Shown: positions 5,880-7,905 of the stretch, one piece after another
Layout: each line of letters begins with the position of its first letter
How positions within the stretch are numbered: the first letter of the stretch is position 1
Assembly: GCA_003662645.1 (NCBI GenBank)
Contig: QMYL01000035.1
Location: 1 to 7,905 of the forward strand
Reading direction: 5' to 3'
DNA from: Candidatus Bathyarchaeota archaeon
GTDB lineage: Archaea; Thermoproteota; Bathyarchaeia; Bathyarchaeales; B26-1
DNA length: 7,905 nucleotides
Notes under the pieces: model-generated
What the model saw: only the letters and a program-made list of their open reading frames with translations
What the model was told of the DNA's origin: nothing
The model's database searches: none
Made by a program: the position numbers and the translations under genes

Positions 5880-6773
5880 TTAGGATACAACCCCGAGACG
5901 GTGGAGCTCATCCCTATAAACCCTCAAGGTCTCCATTATACTCCTCCTCTTCTCGAAGTATTCGTCCCCACCTATCCGTCCCGCCTTCAATTCCTCCTCA
6001 AGCTTCTCCAACTCAGCGTTTAGGTCACTCATCCTCATCCTTATCTGGTCTATGAATGTGATGGCCCTCCCAGCCTCAGCTATCTGGGTTGGTGTGAGTG
6101 AGGCCTTGATGACGCCATCCTCGATCTTGAGGATTCTATCCGCCTCCCTGGCGACTGTTGGGTCGTGCGTGACCATGATTATGGTCTTACCCATCTCCCT
6201 GTTCACCTTCAGGAGGTAGTTCACGATCATCCTAGCGTTGGCTGTATCGAGTTCACCGGTTGGTTCATCGGCGAGTATTAGGGGTGCATCGTTAGCTAGA
6301 GCTGCGGCTATGGCCACCCTCTGCTGTTCTCCACCGCTCAACTCGCCGGGTTTGTGGCTCGCCCTATCCTCCAAGCCCACTATCTCAAGCAGCTCCCTAA
6401 CCCTCCTAGCTCTCTCCTCCCTGGGAACCCTGAGGGCTATCATGGGGAGTTCTATATTCTCGGCCGCCGTTAGGGTTGGTATCAGGTTCAACGTCTGGAA
6501 TATGTGGCCGACTGTCCTTCTTCTGTACTCGATGAGTTTATTCTCATCTAGGGATGTAACCTCTACATCTCCAACCTTAACCGTGCCAGCTGTAGCCCTG
6601 CTTAGGCCGCCGATTATGTTGAGTAGGGTGGTCTTACCGCTTCCACTCGGCCCTATTATTGAGACAACCTCGCCATCCCCAACCTCCATGCTTAATCCTC
6701 TCAAGGCTTGAACCTCAACCGAGTCTAGGCGGTAGACCTTAACGAGGTCCTTAACGAACACGTTCACGCCCAT
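5880..6773 (-). CDS. ABC transporter ATP-binding protein with C-terminal helical extension
   Basis: This cytoplasmic ATPase probably powers the permease encoded just upstream. The 297-residue protein shows all ATPase motifs: Walker A GPSGSGKTT (41-49), Q-loop Gln93 in HIFQTLNLIP, signature LSGGEQQR (145-152), Walker B LILADE (165-170) followed by PTGELD, and the switch His203 in VTHD. The pattern is the LolD/MacB branch, whose members usually end near residue 225-235. Here about 74 more residues follow (224-297). They are rich in Glu, Lys, Arg and Leu, with a likely coiled coil (LNAELEKLEEELKAGRIGGDEYFEKRR, about 251-277). The frame stays open to an ATG at 6872, but the start at 6773 is preferred. 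It has GGGAGGT at 6786-6780, lies 2 bp after the permease stop and begins directly with the ATPase fold. Substrate unknown. Confidence 0.94.
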   Translation of the reverse strand: MGVNVFVKDLVKVYRLDSVEVQALRGLSMEVGDGEVVSIIGPSGSGKTTLLNIIGGLSRATAGTVKVGDVEVTSLDENKLIEYRRRTVGHIFQTLNLIPTLTAAENIELPMIALRVPREERARRVRELLEIVGLEDRASHKPGELSGGEQQRVAIAAALANDAPLILADEPTGELDTANARMIVNYLLKVNREMGKTIIMVTHDPTVAREADRILKIEDGVIKASLTPTQIAEAGRAITFIDQIRMRMSDLNAELEKLEEELKAGRIGGDEYFEKRRSIMETLRVYRDELHRLGVVS

Positions 6774-6775
6774 CT

Positions 6776-7905
6776 TTATACCTCCCTCACTATCCTCTCG
6801 ATCTCCTTCATGTACCCTCCAGCCGATATCACGGTTGGGATTACTGTTGAGATTATAACCAGACAGCAGCATGATGTGAGCGTTAAGACGGCGTCCAGGG
6901 GGAAGACCATTCTGTGGAGGATGGGCGTTGTGAATATCCAGATCGAGTTTGAGGCTGATATGCTTCCATGTACTACTATCAAGCCTACAGCGGCTCCAAG
7001 CAGTATGGAGAACACGTTCACGGCTAGGCTCTCGGTGAGGAGCATGCCAACTATCTGCCTGAAGGATAACCCCCTAACGCTGAGTATCCCTATCTCCCTA
7101 ACCCTCTCCCTCACCCCGACCATGGATGAGAGAGCCACCCCTATGGAAGCAGCCACGATCATGAATGCTATGCCGAAGCGTTGTATCTCCATCGAGATCG
7201 ACGGTGCAACCCCGCTGAACGGTACGTAGGGTACGCTATGCCTCCACAAACCTCCAAACCCAGCCTCCAACATCTCAGCCACAGAGTAGACGGAGTCAAC
7301 CCCACTCAACCTGAGGTTCCGTATATCCTCAGCCACAAGCTTCCCATCAACCCCGGGCTCAAGCTTAATTAATATTTTAACCTCCGGTTTAACCTCATCC
7401 TCAATAATGTGGTATAAACCGATCGGTATGTAAGACCAATAAGAGGGTGTATGGGGGTAATGGTATGGGTACTGCATGGCTACGGATTTAGGTCCGAAGA
7501 ACCCGACGACCCTTAGGTTTAGGGTCTTAGAGTTGGGGGTGACGGCGATCGGGTCATCTATCGATAGCTTCAGCCTCTCCGCAACCCCACGTTCGAGGAT
7601 TATCGTGTAGTTGTCACCCTCCATCTCTTGGATTGCGGATGCAACGTCCCTACCGGTGAAGAGATCCGGTTCGTAGTAGGCTATGCCAAACCACTCGTCT
7701 GGGTCTATGGCGACCACACTCACCCATCGACCCCCAACGTCCACGCCGAACTTATACTCAACGGTCATGGATGATATCCCAGATACGTTCCCCATTATTG
7801 CCTCAATCACCGACTCCGCTGAACCGGAGGCCCCCCTCGATAGGTATACGCTCACATCAGCCCCAACGGTAAACCTAACGTGGCGTATCAGGAAGTCCCT
7901 CTCAC
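6776..7905 (-). CDS. FtsX/MacB-type ABC transporter permease (partial, N-terminus beyond the right edge)
   Basis: This is the membrane subunit partnering the ATPase at 5880-6773. The 375 visible residues run open to the right edge. A GTG at 7855 is not a real start, because the reading frame continues through it and no domain boundary falls there. The first ~240 residues look extracytoplasmic and MacB-core-like. They include a recurring membrane-permease pattern: GVAERLKLSIDDPIAV (about 7588-7541) and then LRVVGFFG. The C-terminal part is an FtsX domain with three predicted membrane helices (about 7180-7115, 7042-6965 and 6898-6821). Between the first two lies the charged coupling segment VRERVREIGILSVRGLSFRQI (about 7117-7049), which is typical of FtsX contact with the ATPase. 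The third helix contains three consecutive cysteines. Its stop is 2 bp before the ATPase start. Such permeases move lipoproteins, peptides or act mechanically on envelope proteins; the substrate cannot be told. Confidence 0.88.
   Translation of the reverse strand, partial: ERDFLIRHVRFTVGADVSVYLSRGASGSAESVIEAIMGNVSGISSMTVEYKFGVDVGGRWVSVVAIDPDEWFGIAYYEPDLFTGRDVASAIQEMEGDNYTIILERGVAERLKLSIDDPIAVTPNSKTLNLRVVGFFGPKSVAMQYPYHYPHTPSYWSYIPIGLYHIIEDEVKPEVKILIKLEPGVDGKLVAEDIRNLRLSGVDSVYSVAEMLEAGFGGLWRHSVPYVPFSGVAPSISMEIQRFGIAFMIVAASIGVALSSMVGVRERVREIGILSVRGLSFRQIVGMLLTESLAVNVFSILLGAAVGLIVVHGSISASNSIWIFTTPILHRMVFPLDAVLTLTSCCCLVIISTVIPTVISAGGYMKEIERIVREV
6780..6786 (-). promoter_or_regulatory. Shine-Dalgarno site deciding the ATPase start
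   Basis: The minus strand reads GGGAGGT within the last codons of the permease gene, six bases before the ATG at 6773. It selects this start over the upstream in-frame ATG at 6872 and implies coupled translation with the permease. Confidence 0.75.

Noticed and set aside
5829..5880. C/D box guide RNA suggested by AATGATGG after tfb
   Set aside because: The C-box match is imperfect, and no CTGA D or D' box is found at a suitable distance.
6774..6872. 33 extra N-terminal codons for the ATPase, starting at ATG 6872
   Set aside because: This stretch lies inside the permease reading frame, its translation has no ATPase-like features, and a good Shine-Dalgarno site precedes the ATG at 6773.

Overview
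The window comes from an archaeon. It encodes a full-length TFB (the archaeal TFIIB), a short Gar1 of the archaeal H/ACA RNP type, and a PurP-family ligase. Promoter-like stretches are TATA-type, and Shine-Dalgarno sites are strong and sit before ATG, GTG and TTG starts. Arginine is mostly AGG and isoleucine often ATA, and charged residues are abundant, which suggests a thermophile. A member of the Thermoproteota/TACK group is my best guess, but that is inference; GC looks close to half by eye.

Layout. (1) Positions 1-405, minus strand: N-terminal part of a LolD/MacB-type ABC ATPase that runs off the left edge. (2) Positions 406-552: a 147-bp gap with an AT-rich promoter-like patch, two 8-bp palindromes and a 6-bp-stem inverted repeat. 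(3) Positions 553-4522, minus strand: a purine biosynthesis operon transcribed purE-purC-purP-like-purM. The first three genes abut or nearly abut. purM follows after 57 bp and may have its own promoter. (4) Positions 4523-4610: an 88-bp divergent promoter region. (5) Positions 4611-5830, plus strand: gar1 and tfb, overlapping by 4 bp. (6) Positions 5831-5879: a short convergent gap. (7) Positions 5880-7905, minus strand: an FtsX/MacB-type permease, cut by the right edge, followed 2 bp later by its ATPase, which carries a 74-residue C-terminal helical extension.

How the genes work together. PurM makes AIR, PurE carboxylates it to CAIR, and PurC adds aspartate to give SAICAR. The PurP-like ligase would formylate AICAR to FAICAR if it keeps the family activity. 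No purK is seen, and PurE reads as a class II enzyme that uses CO2 directly, so PurK would not be needed. The PurS/Q/L, PurB and IMP cyclohydrolase steps must lie elsewhere. The divergent gar1-tfb pair is information-processing housekeeping, and the two ABC modules are membrane export or lipoprotein-type systems of unknown substrate.

Most of this is ordinary housekeeping DNA. The points most worth following are the unusual subfamilies in the purine operon: class II PurE, a long Bacteroidota-like PurM, and an enlarged PurP relative that lacks the usual glycine-rich ATP loop. The palindrome cluster before the left ABC gene and that gene's apparent lack of a canonical start codon are also worth a look. 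I saw no CRISPR array, tRNA, rRNA or insertion sequence.
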